This document shows, one piece after another, positions 37,791-48,466 of a stretch of DNA of 64,000 nt (position 1 is its first letter; each line of letters begins with the position of its first letter). The stretch lies in assembly GCA_902524235.1 (NCBI GenBank), contig CABZCF010000001.1:1-64000 (forward strand). Reading direction: 5' to 3'. Source of the stretch: an uncultured Pelagibacteraceae bacterium. Lineage in GTDB: Bacteria > Pseudomonadota > Alphaproteobacteria > Pelagibacterales > Pelagibacteraceae. A program made the translations under genes and the position numbers. The notes beneath the pieces were generated by a model. The model did no database searches. It saw nothing but the letters and a program-made list of their open reading frames with translations, and was not told the origin of the DNA.

Positions 37791-39047
37791 TTAAAGTCTA
37801 GATTTAATACTAAGCGCATGGGCATATAAGTTCTCATATTCGGCAAGAGTTATAGCTTGCTTACCAATAACTTCAATACCTTTTTTACTAAGTGTAAATC
37901 TGCTAATTTTTTTATAAAAATCGTTTAAATTTAAACCAGACGCAAATCTAGCTGATCCAAGTGTTCCTAAAGTATGATTGGTTCCAACATTGTAATCACT
38001 AGCGGCAACAGGACTATAAATGCCTAAACCGATACTTCCTACATTATAAATGTTGCTTAATAATTTTTTATAATCTTTAGATAATAGTTCTAAATGCTCA
38101 GGACTTATCATATTAATTATATTAACAATTTGTTGATTATTTTTTGCTAAAATTAATAATCCATTTTTTTTTAATGATTGTATAACTATATTTTTTCTAG
38201 GAATTTTTTTTAAATATAAATTAATTTTTTTATTTATATTTTTAATTAATTTTTCATTCTTAGTTATTAATATGCTTTGTGAATTGATGCCGTGCTCCGA
38301 TTGAGCAATCATAGATGTAATAACTTTAGACATATCTAATAGTTTATCGGCTACAACAGTAATCTCTGATGGTCCTGCTATCATTCCCTCTATACCCACA
38401 TCACCAAATACTTCTCGCTTTGCTCTCGCAACAAAGTCATTACCTGGGCCAAATATTTTATCAACTTTTTGTATGTAAGCTAAGCTTCCGATAGCTTGAG
38501 CGCCACCAATACTTATTACTTTTTTGATTTTACATTTTTTTGCAACATACATAACTGCAGGGTTTAACTTTCCACTTAATCTCGGGTTAGCTAACACTAT
38601 ATTTTTAACACCCGCAATCATAGCTGGGATCGCATTCATCATTAGAGTTGATGGTAAATTAGCGGGCACATAAATACCTATAGAGTTTAAAGGAACATAA
38701 ACATGCTCAATCTTATTTTTATATTTATCGATATATTTAATATTTTTGTTTTTTTGTAGCTTGTGAAATCTTAAAATTCTTTCAAATGCAACGTCTATGG
38801 CCTTTTTTAAATTAGTATCTAAAGATTTAATTGATTTTCTAATTTCTAGTTTAGATGGGTAAATTTTATTATTATTACTAAATTTTTTTTCATATTTTAA
38901 AACAGCAATTTGTTTATCTTTTCTAACATCAGCTAATATTTTTTTGACTATTGAAGTATCGACGTTTTTTCCGGATCTTCTTTTATCAAGAAATCCCTCA
39001 AGCTTTCTTAGATTGACGGTATTTTTAAAATTAAAAATTTTAATCAT
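37791..39047 (-). CDS. hisD: Histidinol dehydrogenase
   Basis: GIYVPANLPSTLMMNAIPA, GPGNDFVARAKREVFG, AGPSEITVVAD. Confidence 0.96.
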   Translation of the reverse strand: MIKIFNFKNTVNLRKLEGFLDKRRSGKNVDTSIVKKILADVRKDKQIAVLKYEKKFSNNNKIYPSKLEIRKSIKSLDTNLKKAIDVAFERILRFHKLQKNKNIKYIDKYKNKIEHVYVPLNSIGIYVPANLPSTLMMNAIPAMIAGVKNIVLANPRLSGKLNPAVMYVAKKCKIKKVISIGGAQAIGSLAYIQKVDKIFGPGNDFVARAKREVFGDVGIEGMIAGPSEITVVADKLLDMSKVITSMIAQSEHGINSQSILITKNEKLIKNINKKINLYLKKIPRKNIVIQSLKKNGLLILAKNNQQIVNIINMISPEHLELLSKDYKKLLSNIYNVGSIGLGIYSPVAASDYNVGTNHTLGTLGSARFASGLNLNDFYKKISRFTLSKKGIEVIGKQAITLAEYENLYAHALSIKSRL

Positions 39048-39437
39048 CTATTTTTTTATGTCTTCCATTGTAACCTCTACTACTTCTGTTGATAAAGTTA
39101 TAACTCCGTTATTTAAAAATAATAGTAGAATTTCGAAGTTATCATTTTTCTTAAAAATGTTTATTGAAAATAACTCTAGAATATTTTCAGGATCACTTTG
39201 ATTGATATTTTTAGATTTACAATTGTCCACAAAATCGAACTTGATCACGCTGCCTATTTTTTCTGTTTTGATATCATTTTCTTTATTTGTTCTCTCTATA
39301 GTTAATATAAATACCTTGTTATTTTTTAAATACTTTATATCTGATTGTTTTACTTTGGCCTGAGAACATAGAGCTGAGATGATATTTAAATCTTCTGGTC
39401 TTTGAGCAATAACCTTTTTATAAAACTTTTTTATCAT
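39048..39437 (-). CDS. DUF2948 family protein
   Basis: 129 aa, AQRPEDLNIISALCSQAKVK, between hisD and murA. Confidence 0.75.
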   Translation of the reverse strand: MIKKFYKKVIAQRPEDLNIISALCSQAKVKQSDIKYLKNNKVFILTIERTNKENDIKTEKIGSVIKFDFVDNCKSKNINQSDPENILELFSINIFKKNDNFEILLLFLNNGVITLSTEVVEVTMEDIKK

Positions 39438-40703
39438 TTAATTGTCAGACTTTATTTTCACCCCCAACTTTTTCAGCTTTCCAACTAAGTTGAATAACCC
39501 TCTTTCACCATGATAAACTCTATTTATATTAGAGGATCCCTTGGCAGCAATGGCACCTAATATAATAGAAAAAGTTGTTCTTAAGTCAGAAGATATGCAA
39601 TCCGCACCAATTAAGGTTTTATTTCCAATTATAACCGCTTTGTTATTCTTAACTTTTATTTTAGCTCCCATTCTAGCTAGTTCAGGTACAGCCATAAAAC
39701 GATTTGAAAATATTGTTTCCTCAATATGACTTTTGCCAGGAACTTTTGTCAAAACTGCAAGTAAAGAGGGCATATTGTCAGTTGCAAAATTTGGGTAAGG
39801 AGCTGTTTTTACTTTTATTGGAAAATGTTTTTTTTTTGATTTGATAAAAATATAATCCTTTCCTGTTTTAATCAAACAACCCATTTTTTTTAAAACTGTT
39901 AGTTCGGTCGATAAAAATTTTGGATTTATATTTTTAACTAAAACATTTCCTTTAGTAATTGCACCAACGCATAGATAACTAAAAGCCTCTATCCTATCAC
40001 CTATTATAGTATGTTCTCCTGTTGTTAATTCTGTTATGCCTAAAATTTTAATACTTCTTGTACCAATAAATTTTATTTTAGATCCAGAATTATTTAAAAA
40101 TGTAATTAGGTCAATAACCTCTGGCTCGATGGAAATATTTCTAATAACATGCGTTCCTTTCGACAAAACTGAAGCCATTATTAAATTTGAAGTACCTGTA
40201 ACAGAAACCTTTGGAAACTTATAACTGCCTCCTACAAGTCCATTTTCTGAATGGATTCTAACGTAACCTTTTTCTAATCGGTGTTCTGCAGCTAAACTTT
40301 CAAATCCTGATAAATGATAATTTATGTCACGAATTCCTAAACTACATCCACCACCTTTAGCAACATAAATTTTTTTTTTTTGATATCTGCCTAGTAGAGA
40401 GCCCATAGTTAAAACCCCAGCGCGCATAGTAGAAACTAATTTGTAAGGGACTCTCCGTTTATGCGGTTTACTATTTTTTATAATCATCTTATTTGTTTTT
40501 AAAATTTCTACTTTTGAACCCAATGAAATTAGTAGATTTTTCATTGTTATTACGTCTTTTACTAAAGGTACATTTTTTAAAATTACTTTATCTTTAAATA
40601 ATATTGATGCTGCCATTAATGGTAAACAAGAGTTTTTAGCGCCGTTAATATTGACAGTTCCACTAATACTGTTAGTGGGACCTTTAATAATATATTTTTT
40701 CAT
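39438..40703 (-). CDS. murA: UDP-N-acetylglucosamine 1-carboxyvinyltransferase
   Basis: GPTNSISGTVNINGAKNSCLPLMAA, DNMPSLLAVLT. Confidence 0.95.
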   Translation of the reverse strand: MKKYIIKGPTNSISGTVNINGAKNSCLPLMAASILFKDKVILKNVPLVKDVITMKNLLISLGSKVEILKTNKMIIKNSKPHKRRVPYKLVSTMRAGVLTMGSLLGRYQKKKIYVAKGGGCSLGIRDINYHLSGFESLAAEHRLEKGYVRIHSENGLVGGSYKFPKVSVTGTSNLIMASVLSKGTHVIRNISIEPEVIDLITFLNNSGSKIKFIGTRSIKILGITELTTGEHTIIGDRIEAFSYLCVGAITKGNVLVKNINPKFLSTELTVLKKMGCLIKTGKDYIFIKSKKKHFPIKVKTAPYPNFATDNMPSLLAVLTKVPGKSHIEETIFSNRFMAVPELARMGAKIKVKNNKAVIIGNKTLIGADCISSDLRTTFSIILGAIAAKGSSNINRVYHGERGLFNLVGKLKKLGVKIKSDN

Positions 40704-41255
40704 TTATTTTGACTTCGCTAAAGTTATTCCCGTTTGTCCTTGATACTTACCTTTACGATCTGCGTATGAAACCTCAGGTGGATCTCCTTGAAAAAACAAT
40801 ATTTGAGCGGCACCACTATTAGCATACAATCTTATTGAATTACTGGTATGATTAGAAAATTCGAGAACTAACACTCCATTCCAACCTCCCTCAAGAACTG
40901 TTGGTGGAACACCTAATCCACATCTTGCGTATGTTGATTTCGCTGTAACAAGACCTGTAACATTTCTTGGCATTTTGAAATATTCAAGACTAGAGGCAAG
41001 CGCAAAAGAATTTGGGGGTATTAAAATAGAATCTTCATTTTTTAATGTAATAAAATTGTCTTCACTAAAATTTTTTGGATCAGCAGTAGCTCCTTTTATA
41101 TTTGTAAAAATTTTGAATTCTGAACCACAACGAAGATCATATCCAAATGAATTAAGCCCATGACTAATACCTCTGGAAATACTTTCTCCAACAAATGGAC
41201 TAATCATTTCTTGCTCTACAGCTAATCGTTTAATTTGCTTATCGTTTAGAATCAT
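40704..41255 (-). CDS. dcd: dCTP deaminase
   Basis: GLNSFGYDLRCG, PNSFALASSLEYF, GGWNGVLVLEFSNH. Confidence 0.96.
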   Translation of the reverse strand: MILNDKQIKRLAVEQEMISPFVGESISRGISHGLNSFGYDLRCGSEFKIFTNIKGATADPKNFSEDNFITLKNEDSILIPPNSFALASSLEYFKMPRNVTGLVTAKSTYARCGLGVPPTVLEGGWNGVLVLEFSNHTSNSIRLYANSGAAQILFFQGDPPEVSYADRKGKYQGQTGITLAKSK

Positions 41256-41355
41256 TATTTTGAGTCTGTTTTTTTTTAAATAATTTTCTTTTTCTTAAAT
41301 TTTTCCGTAATGCATTTTTCAAATCAAGCTTAGATGCTTTCTTTCTTTTGAACAT
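41239..41355 (-). CDS. 38-aa Lys/Arg-rich micro-protein
   Basis: Read directly: MFKRKKASKLDLKNALRKNLRKRKLFKKKQTQNNDSKR*. Confidence 0.4.
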   Translation of the reverse strand: MFKRKKASKLDLKNALRKNLRKRKLFKKKQTQNNDSKR

Positions 41356-41361
41356 TATTTT

Positions 41362-41562
41362 TTACTTCTTATCAGGATTTGTTAAGTGATCTAGAGTGAT
41401 TACAGTATCTAAAGGTATAGTATTTTCTTTTTCCGTCTTTTCAGCTATGCCAGATTTTGCTTGTTTTTTTGCTCTACGTTCAGCAAGTTTTTTCTCTCTT
41501 TTGGCTTGCTTCTCCATTGACTTAGCGCCTCTTGTGCTTTTATAATCGTAGTGAATTCCCAT
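41362..41562 (-). CDS. Hypothetical basic 66-aa protein
   Basis: MGIHYDYKSTRGAKSMEKQAKREKKLAERRAKKQ... Confidence 0.7.
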   Translation of the reverse strand: MGIHYDYKSTRGAKSMEKQAKREKKLAERRAKKQAKSGIAEKTEKENTIPLDTVITLDHLTNPDKK

Positions 41563-41664
41563 AACTGCATTTTTTTAATTATATATGTCATTAAAGAAAA
41601 ATTAAGTCAATAATTTGTCAAAATTACATTTATACACTAGTCTTTAATAGATATTATCTTTATA

Positions 41665-41741
41665 GCCCTGATAGTTTTTAATGGTTAAAACAGGCCCTTG
41701 GTAAGGGTCAGTTCCCAGTTCGATTCTGGGTCAGGGCACCA
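41665..41741 (+). tRNA. tRNA-Thr(GGT)
   Basis: GCCCTGATAGTTTTTAATGGTTAAAACAGGCCCTTGGTAAGGGTCAGTTCCCAGTTCGATTCTGGGTCAGGGCACCA. Confidence 0.92.
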
Positions 41742-41745
41742 CAAA

Positions 41746-42465
41746 TTAATTTTTAAAAAAACTTTTCCTGAAATAAAATGCACAACCAAATATACCTATA
41801 ATTCCAATTACAGGTAAATATATATCAGGCATTAAGATCACATCAAATATTGAGGGCATATTCTCATTTTCATCAATTAGTTTATCTATCCCGGCGCCCA
41901 GTGATACACCAATAAAAACTTGAATTACCATTCCTGAAAATGTTCCAATGAAATAATTTTTAATTTTTATGTTAAATAATATAGGAAGCAAATTTTGTAT
42001 AAAAAATGGAATTCCACCAACAGCTCTAAAAATAATAAAATAAATTAGTTCATTTTTTTTAAATTTCTCAGTTAAATAACTAAATTTTTGAGAAAATTTA
42101 TTAAATATATAATCTCTTACCAGAAATTTAGCAAAAATGTATAGTAAAGTCGATCCGGTTGTAATTCCTATTAAAACTATAATTGTTCCAACCCATTTTC
42201 CAAAAATAAAACCACCAATTAAAAACAAAGGAGAGCCGAAACCAAGTAAGAGAACCCATATTATTGAAATAAGTAAAAATACTGATACAGAAAAAAAAAT
42301 ATTAATATTTTTTAAGTTGTTTAAAGTATCTCTATTTGATTTTATAATTTCATAACTTGTAAAGTCATTAATGGAAAAATTTTTAAACAAAAACCACAAA
42401 AAGGCGACAATCAATAGTAAATATACTGATGCAAGCGTGATTTTGACTTTTTTTTCAATAATCAT
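41746..42465 (-). CDS. TVP38/TMEM64 (DedA-like) membrane protein
   Basis: GSPLFLIGGFIFGKWVGTIIVLIGITTGSTLLYIFAKF...FIIFRAVGGIPFFIQNLLPILFNI. Confidence 0.82.
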   Translation of the reverse strand: MIIEKKVKITLASVYLLLIVAFLWFLFKNFSINDFTSYEIIKSNRDTLNNLKNINIFFSVSVFLLISIIWVLLLGFGSPLFLIGGFIFGKWVGTIIVLIGITTGSTLLYIFAKFLVRDYIFNKFSQKFSYLTEKFKKNELIYFIIFRAVGGIPFFIQNLLPILFNIKIKNYFIGTFSGMVIQVFIGVSLGAGIDKLIDENENMPSIFDVILMPDIYLPVIGIIGIFGCAFYFRKSFFKN

Positions 42466-42539
42466 TTCATTAATTTATTAAAAAAAACTGTACTTATATA
42501 CTTTTATTTTCTATAAGATCGATTTTAAGAATAACCTTT

Positions 42540-42674
42540 ATGAAAAGAACTTGGCAACCATCAAAGATTAAAAGAGCACGTAAGCACGGATTTAGATCCA
42601 GAATGGCGACAAAAAAAAGGCAAAAAGTTTTACGTAATAGAAGGAAAAAAGGTCGAAAAAAACTTAGTGTTTAA
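42540..42674 (+). CDS. rpmH: 50S ribosomal protein L34
   Basis: [44 protein letters not shown]. Confidence 0.97.
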   Translation: MKRTWQPSKIKRARKHGFRSRMATKKRQKVLRNRRKKGRKKLSV

Positions 42675-43012
42675 TGCCCAAAGTATTGAGTCTATCTAAA
42701 AATGAAGATTTTAAAACTGTTCTCGGTGGAAGGAAAATATTAAACAAATTTGTAACTATCTATTACAAAAAATTAACCATAAATGATAAAAATAAATTTA
42801 TATATTCGATAATCGCTAAGAAAAAATTAGGTAATGCCGTTTTTAGAAATAAAATTAAGCGTAGGTTAAGATCTATTGCTTTAGAAGCATACAAAAAAAT
42901 TAATATAAATTTAAAATATTCTTATATATTTATTGCAAAAAAAAATGTATTTGATGGTGAGTTTAAATTAATCAAAGAACAAATAATTAGAGATGTTGAT
43001 AAGATAAAATAA
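42674..43012 (+). CDS. rnpA: Ribonuclease P protein component
   Basis: AKKKLGNAVFRNKIKRRLRSIALEAYK, between rpmH and yidD. Confidence 0.93.
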   Translation: MPKVLSLSKNEDFKTVLGGRKILNKFVTIYYKKLTINDKNKFIYSIIAKKKLGNAVFRNKIKRRLRSIALEAYKKININLKYSYIFIAKKNVFDGEFKLIKEQIIRDVDKIK

Positions 43013-43260
43013 TGAATATTATAATAAATTACCCATTCATATTATTAATAAAATTTTATAAATTATTTTTAAGTCCTTTTTTTTATAACTCCTGTAAATT
43101 TGAACCGTCGTGTAGCACCTATGCTTTAAAGTGTTATATCAATTATAATTTTGTAAAAGCAACCTATAAAACGTTTCTCAGAATTTTAAGATGTAATCCA
43201 TGGTTTAACACTGGTGGCCTAGACAGTCCAATTGAAGAGGAAAAAAATAATGGATCTTAA
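43012..43260 (+). CDS. yidD: Membrane protein insertion efficiency factor YidD
   Basis: CKFEPSCSTYALKCYINY...LRILRCNPWFNTGGLDSP. Confidence 0.94.
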   Translation: MNIIINYPFILLIKFYKLFLSPFFYNSCKFEPSCSTYALKCYINYNFVKATYKTFLRILRCNPWFNTGGLDSPIEEEKNNGS

Positions 43261-44941
43261 AAACATTATAGCTGCTATAACTTTATCTGCTGCCGTTATT
43301 GTTTTATACGGTCTCTTTTTTGCTCCAACACAAGAAGAGTTAAGCAAAATAAATGAAAAAAGCAAAAATGAAATTAATCAAAATACAGATGCTCCAATAA
43401 TTGATGAAAAAATAGAAGTTAAGGCTGTGACTAGAGAAGATGCAATTAAAAAAGATAATCGAATTATCTTCGAAAATAGTTTTATTAAAGGTTCAATTTC
43501 TTTATTAGGTGGTGCTATCGATGATTTAGAATTAAAAGCTTACAATAAAAAACTTAAAAGTAACGAAAAAATACAATTGCTTAATCCAGCGTCAACAAAT
43601 AATGGTTATACTTTTAATACTGGATGGGCTACTAGAGCAAATATTGAAACACCAAACTCAAATACAATTTGGGAAATTGATGGCACAAACAAACTAACAC
43701 CAAGTAAACCAGTTAAAATTTATTATGAGAACGATTCAGGTATAAGATTTGAAAGATTAATTTCAATTGACGAAAAATATTTGTTTAGCATCAAGCAAAC
43801 ACTTATAAATAAATCGCAAGATACATTTAAAGTTTATCCCTTTGCTAGAATTAATCGTAATAGCCTACCTAGTGATTTAACTGATTTTTATATTCTGCAT
43901 GAAGGTTATACATTTATTACTGGTGAAAACATTGAAGAAGTTGATTATGACGAAGTAGAGGAAAATAAATTTTCTACAGAAGGTTCAACAGGGGTGTTAA
44001 TCCAAGGAGACAAATATTGGATGACATCTATAATACCAGAACAGGGTAGAAATTTTAGATTTGATTTAGACTACAAAAACAAATATAGGGCCAGTTATAT
44101 TGATTTAAAAGGATATGAAGCCCGGCCTAATACTTTAATTGAACATAACGTAAAAAGCTTAATAGGCGCTAAAGAAATAAAACAAATTAATAAATATAAA
44201 GACGACCTAAAAATAGAAAAATTAGACCTTATAGTTAATTACGGAGTGCTTTATTTCATAATAGTACCAATGCATAAAATATTAAGTTATTTCTTCAACT
44301 TTACAGGAAACTATGGTTATGCAATCATATTATTAACGATCCTTGTAAGGGTAGTATTTTTTCCATTAAACCAATATTCTATGAAATCGATGGGGAAGAT
44401 GAAGAGCTTAGGCCCGGAAATTGAAAATTTAAAAACAAGATTTAAAGATGACAAACAGCAGCTCCAAAGAGAAATGATGAAATTATATAAGGTGAACGGA
44501 GTAAACCCTGCAAGTTCGTGTTTTCCCATATTAATTCAAATTCCGATTTTTTTTTCATTGTATAAATTGCTACTGCTTGATCTTGCAATGAGGCATTCAC
44601 CATTTGTTTGGGTTTGGCAAGACTTGAGCGCTAAGGACCCGTTGACAATCTTTAATCTATTTGGATTATTGCCTTACAGCGTTCCAACTTTTCTAGAAAT
44701 TGGCTTGTTGCCTGTTTTAATGGGCAGTTCGATGTGGCTTCAGATGAAATTATCACCGCAACCTTCTGGATCAGATGAAATGCAGAAAATGCAAAAGAAA
44801 ATATTTATGTTAATGCCTTTGTTTTTAACAGTTATTCTTGCACCATTTGCTGCCGGGTTGATTCTTTACTGGGTTTGTACAAATATACTAACTATAATTC
44901 AGCAGTATATAATTAATAGAAATATAAAAGTTAAAAGTTAA
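43250..44941 (+). CDS. yidC: Membrane protein insertase YidC
   Basis: Likely start MDLKNIIAAITLSAAVIVLYG; C-terminal 60KD_IMP domain. Confidence 0.95.
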   Translation: MDLKNIIAAITLSAAVIVLYGLFFAPTQEELSKINEKSKNEINQNTDAPIIDEKIEVKAVTREDAIKKDNRIIFENSFIKGSISLLGGAIDDLELKAYNKKLKSNEKIQLLNPASTNNGYTFNTGWATRANIETPNSNTIWEIDGTNKLTPSKPVKIYYENDSGIRFERLISIDEKYLFSIKQTLINKSQDTFKVYPFARINRNSLPSDLTDFYILHEGYTFITGENIEEVDYDEVEENKFSTEGSTGVLIQGDKYWMTSIIPEQGRNFRFDLDYKNKYRASYIDLKGYEARPNTLIEHNVKSLIGAKEIKQINKYKDDLKIEKLDLIVNYGVLYFIIVPMHKILSYFFNFTGNYGYAIILLTILVRVVFFPLNQYSMKSMGKMKSLGPEIENLKTRFKDDKQQLQREMMKLYKVNGVNPASSCFPILIQIPIFFSLYKLLLLDLAMRHSPFVWVWQDLSAKDPLTIFNLFGLLPYSVPTFLEIGLLPVLMGSSMWLQMKLSPQPSGSDEMQKMQKKIFMLMPLFLTVILAPFAAGLILYWVCTNILTIIQQYIINRNIKVKS

Positions 44942-44945
44942 GTTA

Positions 44946-45809
44946 ATGAGTATAAGTAAAGAAGAATTAAGAAAAGTTCTTCCTAAAAATGGTCCAAATA
45001 TTGATGAAGTTTCAAAGTACATAGAAAAATATAAAGATGAAATTATTACAATTAAGTATGGTGGTAATGTTTTCATAGATAGGCAAATATTTCATAACTT
45101 CATAAGTGACTTATCTATCTTACAAAAACTGGGTTTATCAGTTGTTGTTGTGCATGGTGGTGGACCAAGAATCAAAAGAGAATTAGATAAATCACATATA
45201 GATTCTAAATTTGTTAGAGGCTTAAGAGTTACTGACGATAAAATTATAGATATCGTGGAAAAAGTTCTCATTGAATTTAATGAAGATATTGTTTCCTCAT
45301 TAAAAAATATAGGAAGTAAAGGTATATCCTTGAATACAAAAGAAAATAATGTTTTAAAAATTATACCTGAGTCTAAAGAATTAGGATTTGTTGGGATACC
45401 ACATAAAATTAACGTTGAGATTATAATGGATAAAATAAAGAATGATATCATACCTATAATATCTCCTCTCGGTCTAGGATCCGATAATAAGACCTATAAC
45501 ATTAATGGTGATACTGCTGCTGGAGCGATAGCTAAATCGCTCAAATCAAGAAGGTTACTATTGATGACGAATGTAGAGGGTGTTCTCAACAAGGATAAAA
45601 TTTTAATAGAGGAAATATCATCTTCTAAAATCATGGAGATGATAGACGATAAAACTATAACCGAAGGCATGATACCAAAAATTAATACATGTTTAGATGC
45701 TGTCAACAACGGGGTTACAGCTGTTGCTATAATTGATGGTAGAAAAAAACACTCTATTTTATTTGAAATATTTTCAGATAGAGGTTCTGGGACTTTGATA
45801 AGAAAATGA
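44946..45809 (+). CDS. argB: Acetylglutamate kinase
   Basis: IKYGGNVF, VVVHGGGPRI, NINGDTAAGAIAKSL. Confidence 0.96.
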   Translation: MSISKEELRKVLPKNGPNIDEVSKYIEKYKDEIITIKYGGNVFIDRQIFHNFISDLSILQKLGLSVVVVHGGGPRIKRELDKSHIDSKFVRGLRVTDDKIIDIVEKVLIEFNEDIVSSLKNIGSKGISLNTKENNVLKIIPESKELGFVGIPHKINVEIIMDKIKNDIIPIISPLGLGSDNKTYNINGDTAAGAIAKSLKSRRLLLMTNVEGVLNKDKILIEEISSSKIMEMIDDKTITEGMIPKINTCLDAVNNGVTAVAIIDGRKKHSILFEIFSDRGSGTLIRK

Positions 45810-46477
45810 ATAATTTGATAAATAAGAAAAATCTATTATTAGATCTAGACGGAACAGTATATCAAGATCTTGAGTCTGTGTTTGGTCAGGTTTCTAAATT
45901 AATGACTAAATATATATCTGAAAAACTTAATGTCGATCTGAAAAAAGCTAAAGAACTCCAAACAAATTATTTCTATAAATATAATACTTCTCTGAATGGA
46001 TTAATGATTCATCACGATATTCCGCCCAAAGAATTTTTAAAATATGTACATGATATAGATCTTTCATTTATGAATAAAGATCTAGTTTTAAGAAAAGAAT
46101 TAGAAAATTTAGATATGCGAAAACTTATTTTTACAAATGGTAGTACGGATCATGCCAAAAATGTATTAAGTCATTTAGGTATAGATGATTTATTTGAAAA
46201 TATATTTGATATTACAGACGCAGAATATCAACCAAAGCCAGAACCTAAGGCTTTTGATCTGATGACAGAAAAATTTGATTTAGATCCAAGCGAAACAATA
46301 TATATAGAGGATATAGCAAAAAATTTATCTATAGGTAAAGAAAGGGGTTGTACGACTGTTTGGTTAATAAACAATGAGGAGTGGGGAAAAATGGAATCTG
46401 ATAAGGATTACATTGACTATAAAATTGAAAATCTATCTTTATTTTTAAAGGAATTAAGGTTATTAAAAAGCAATTAA
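45806..46477 (+). CDS. HAD pyrimidine 5'-nucleotidase
   Basis: LLLDLDGTVYQ, LIFTNGSTDHAKNVLSHLGI, KPEPKAFD. Confidence 0.87.
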   Translation: MNNLINKKNLLLDLDGTVYQDLESVFGQVSKLMTKYISEKLNVDLKKAKELQTNYFYKYNTSLNGLMIHHDIPPKEFLKYVHDIDLSFMNKDLVLRKELENLDMRKLIFTNGSTDHAKNVLSHLGIDDLFENIFDITDAEYQPKPEPKAFDLMTEKFDLDPSETIYIEDIAKNLSIGKERGCTTVWLINNEEWGKMESDKDYIDYKIENLSLFLKELRLLKSN

Positions 46478-46479
46478 AT

Positions 46480-47307
46480 ATGTCTATTGAAAAAGTTATA
46501 AACGAAGCTTGGGATAATAAAGATCAAATTAATCAAAATTCTGAAAAATCTTTAAAAGAAGCAATAGACCAAGTTATTATGGATTTAGATACCGGTAAAT
46601 CAAGAGTCGCAGAAAAAATTGATGGTGAATGGAAAACTCACCAACATCTTAAAAAGGCAATCATGCTTAGTTTCAGAATCCATGGTATGGAAACTTTAGC
46701 TGGACCTTATTCGAGCTGGAGAGATAAAAGCAACATTTTAAAAGGTAAAACAGCTGGATGGGGAGATAAAGAATTTGAAGAGGCAGGCTTTAGAATGGTG
46801 CCAAATTCTCCTGTAAGAAAAGGATCTTTTATTGGGAAAAATGTAGTCTTAATGCCATGCTTTGTTAATATAGGAGCATATATCGATCAAGGAACAATGA
46901 TGGATACTTTTAGTCGAGCAGGAAGCTGTTGTCAGATAGGTAAAAATTGTCATATATCAGCCGGAAGTGGAGTTGGTGGTGTTTTAGAGCCCGCTCAAGC
47001 ACAACCAACCATAATTGAAGATAATGTTTTCCTTGGAGCTATGTCCGAGGTTGTTGAAGGTGTAATAGTAGGTGAAGGTTCTGTTTTAAGTATGGGTATG
47101 TATATTGGTCAATCAACAAAAATTGTTGATAGAAAATCAGGAGAAATCACTTATGGAAAAATTCCACCTTATTCAGTTGTAGTTCCTGGTTCTCTACCAG
47201 ATAAAAAAAATCCATCCGCACCATCTTTAAACTGTGCGGTAATAATTAAGCAAGTTGACGAGAGAACAAGATCTAAAACGTCAATAAATGATCTTTTGAG
47301 AGATTAA
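46480..47307 (+). CDS. dapD: Tetrahydrodipicolinate N-succinyltransferase
   Basis: Left-handed beta-helix repeats; FVNIGAYIDQGTMMDTFS. Confidence 0.95.
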   Translation: MSIEKVINEAWDNKDQINQNSEKSLKEAIDQVIMDLDTGKSRVAEKIDGEWKTHQHLKKAIMLSFRIHGMETLAGPYSSWRDKSNILKGKTAGWGDKEFEEAGFRMVPNSPVRKGSFIGKNVVLMPCFVNIGAYIDQGTMMDTFSRAGSCCQIGKNCHISAGSGVGGVLEPAQAQPTIIEDNVFLGAMSEVVEGVIVGEGSVLSMGMYIGQSTKIVDRKSGEITYGKIPPYSVVVPGSLPDKKNPSAPSLNCAVIIKQVDERTRSKTSINDLLRD

Positions 47308-47308
47308 G

Positions 47309-48466
47309 ATGAAAATCTTTAATGATTTACAATTAGCAAAAGAGCTAATCAAATTCCCTACAGTTACTCCTGTGGATGCAGGAATAATGAAATTTTTAGA
47401 AAAAAAACTAAAATTAATTGGATTTAAAACTAAAATTCTTGAGTTTAAGGACGGTAATAGTAAATCAGTTAAAAACATTTATGCTAGACTAGGAACAAAA
47501 AGTCCAAATTTTTGTTATGCAGGACATGTAGATGTCGTTCCTCCTGGTAACATAAAAAATTGGTCTTCCAATCCTTTTAAACCAACAATTAAAAATGGAA
47601 GGTTAATAGGGAGAGGTGCTAGCGACATGAAATCATCAGTTGCATCCTTTATTGCTGCTGTTAGTGATTTTGCTAGCAAAAATAAAAAAATTAAAGGTTC
47701 TATAAGTCTCTTAATTACTGGGGATGAGGAAGGTATAGCCATTAACGGAACTAAAAAAGTTGTCGAATATCTTAAGAGAAAAAAAGAAAAAATTAACTTT
47801 TGTTTAGTTGGAGAGCCCACAAACCCATCCCGTATGGGTGAAATGATTAAAATTGGGAGAAGAGGTTCGATAACAGGTTACTTGAGTATTTTTGGTAAAA
47901 TGGGACACGTCGCTTATAGTCATAAAGCGGTAAATCCATCAACTTGTATTGTAGATATTTTAAAAAACTTAAAACAATTAAAACTTGATAATGGCTCAAA
48001 AAATTTTCAACCTTCAAATTTAGAAGTAACTAAAATTAGTATAGACAACAGTACAGATAATGTAATTCCTGGAGATGCATATGCTACATTTAATATAAGA
48101 TTTAATGACAGACATAGCTCTAATAAATTAAAAAAAAAAATAAATGTTTATTTGAAAAAAATTTGTAAAAAATACAAATGTAAATTTAAAATAGAATACA
48201 TGATATCCGGTGAGTCATTCATTACTAAACCAAATAAAACTACTTATATGATTAGAGATATCATAAAAAAAAATACAAAGAAAAATACTAAATTATCTAC
48301 TTCTGGTGGTACATCTGATGCAAGATTTATCAGAAAAGTTTCTCCTTGTTTAGAGTTTGGTATGGTCGGTGCTAGTATGCATCAAGTAGACGAAAATATT
48401 AAAGTAAGTGATTTAAAAACCCTGACAAAAATTCATAAAGAAATTTTAGAAAATTACTTTTCGTGA
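47309..48466 (+). CDS. dapE: Succinyl-diaminopimelate desuccinylase
   Basis: FCYAGHVDVVPPG, GRGASDMKSSVA, LLITGDEEG. Confidence 0.95.
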   Translation: MKIFNDLQLAKELIKFPTVTPVDAGIMKFLEKKLKLIGFKTKILEFKDGNSKSVKNIYARLGTKSPNFCYAGHVDVVPPGNIKNWSSNPFKPTIKNGRLIGRGASDMKSSVASFIAAVSDFASKNKKIKGSISLLITGDEEGIAINGTKKVVEYLKRKKEKINFCLVGEPTNPSRMGEMIKIGRRGSITGYLSIFGKMGHVAYSHKAVNPSTCIVDILKNLKQLKLDNGSKNFQPSNLEVTKISIDNSTDNVIPGDAYATFNIRFNDRHSSNKLKKKINVYLKKICKKYKCKFKIEYMISGESFITKPNKTTYMIRDIIKKNTKKNTKLSTSGGTSDARFIRKVSPCLEFGMVGASMHQVDENIKVSDLKTLTKIHKEILENYFS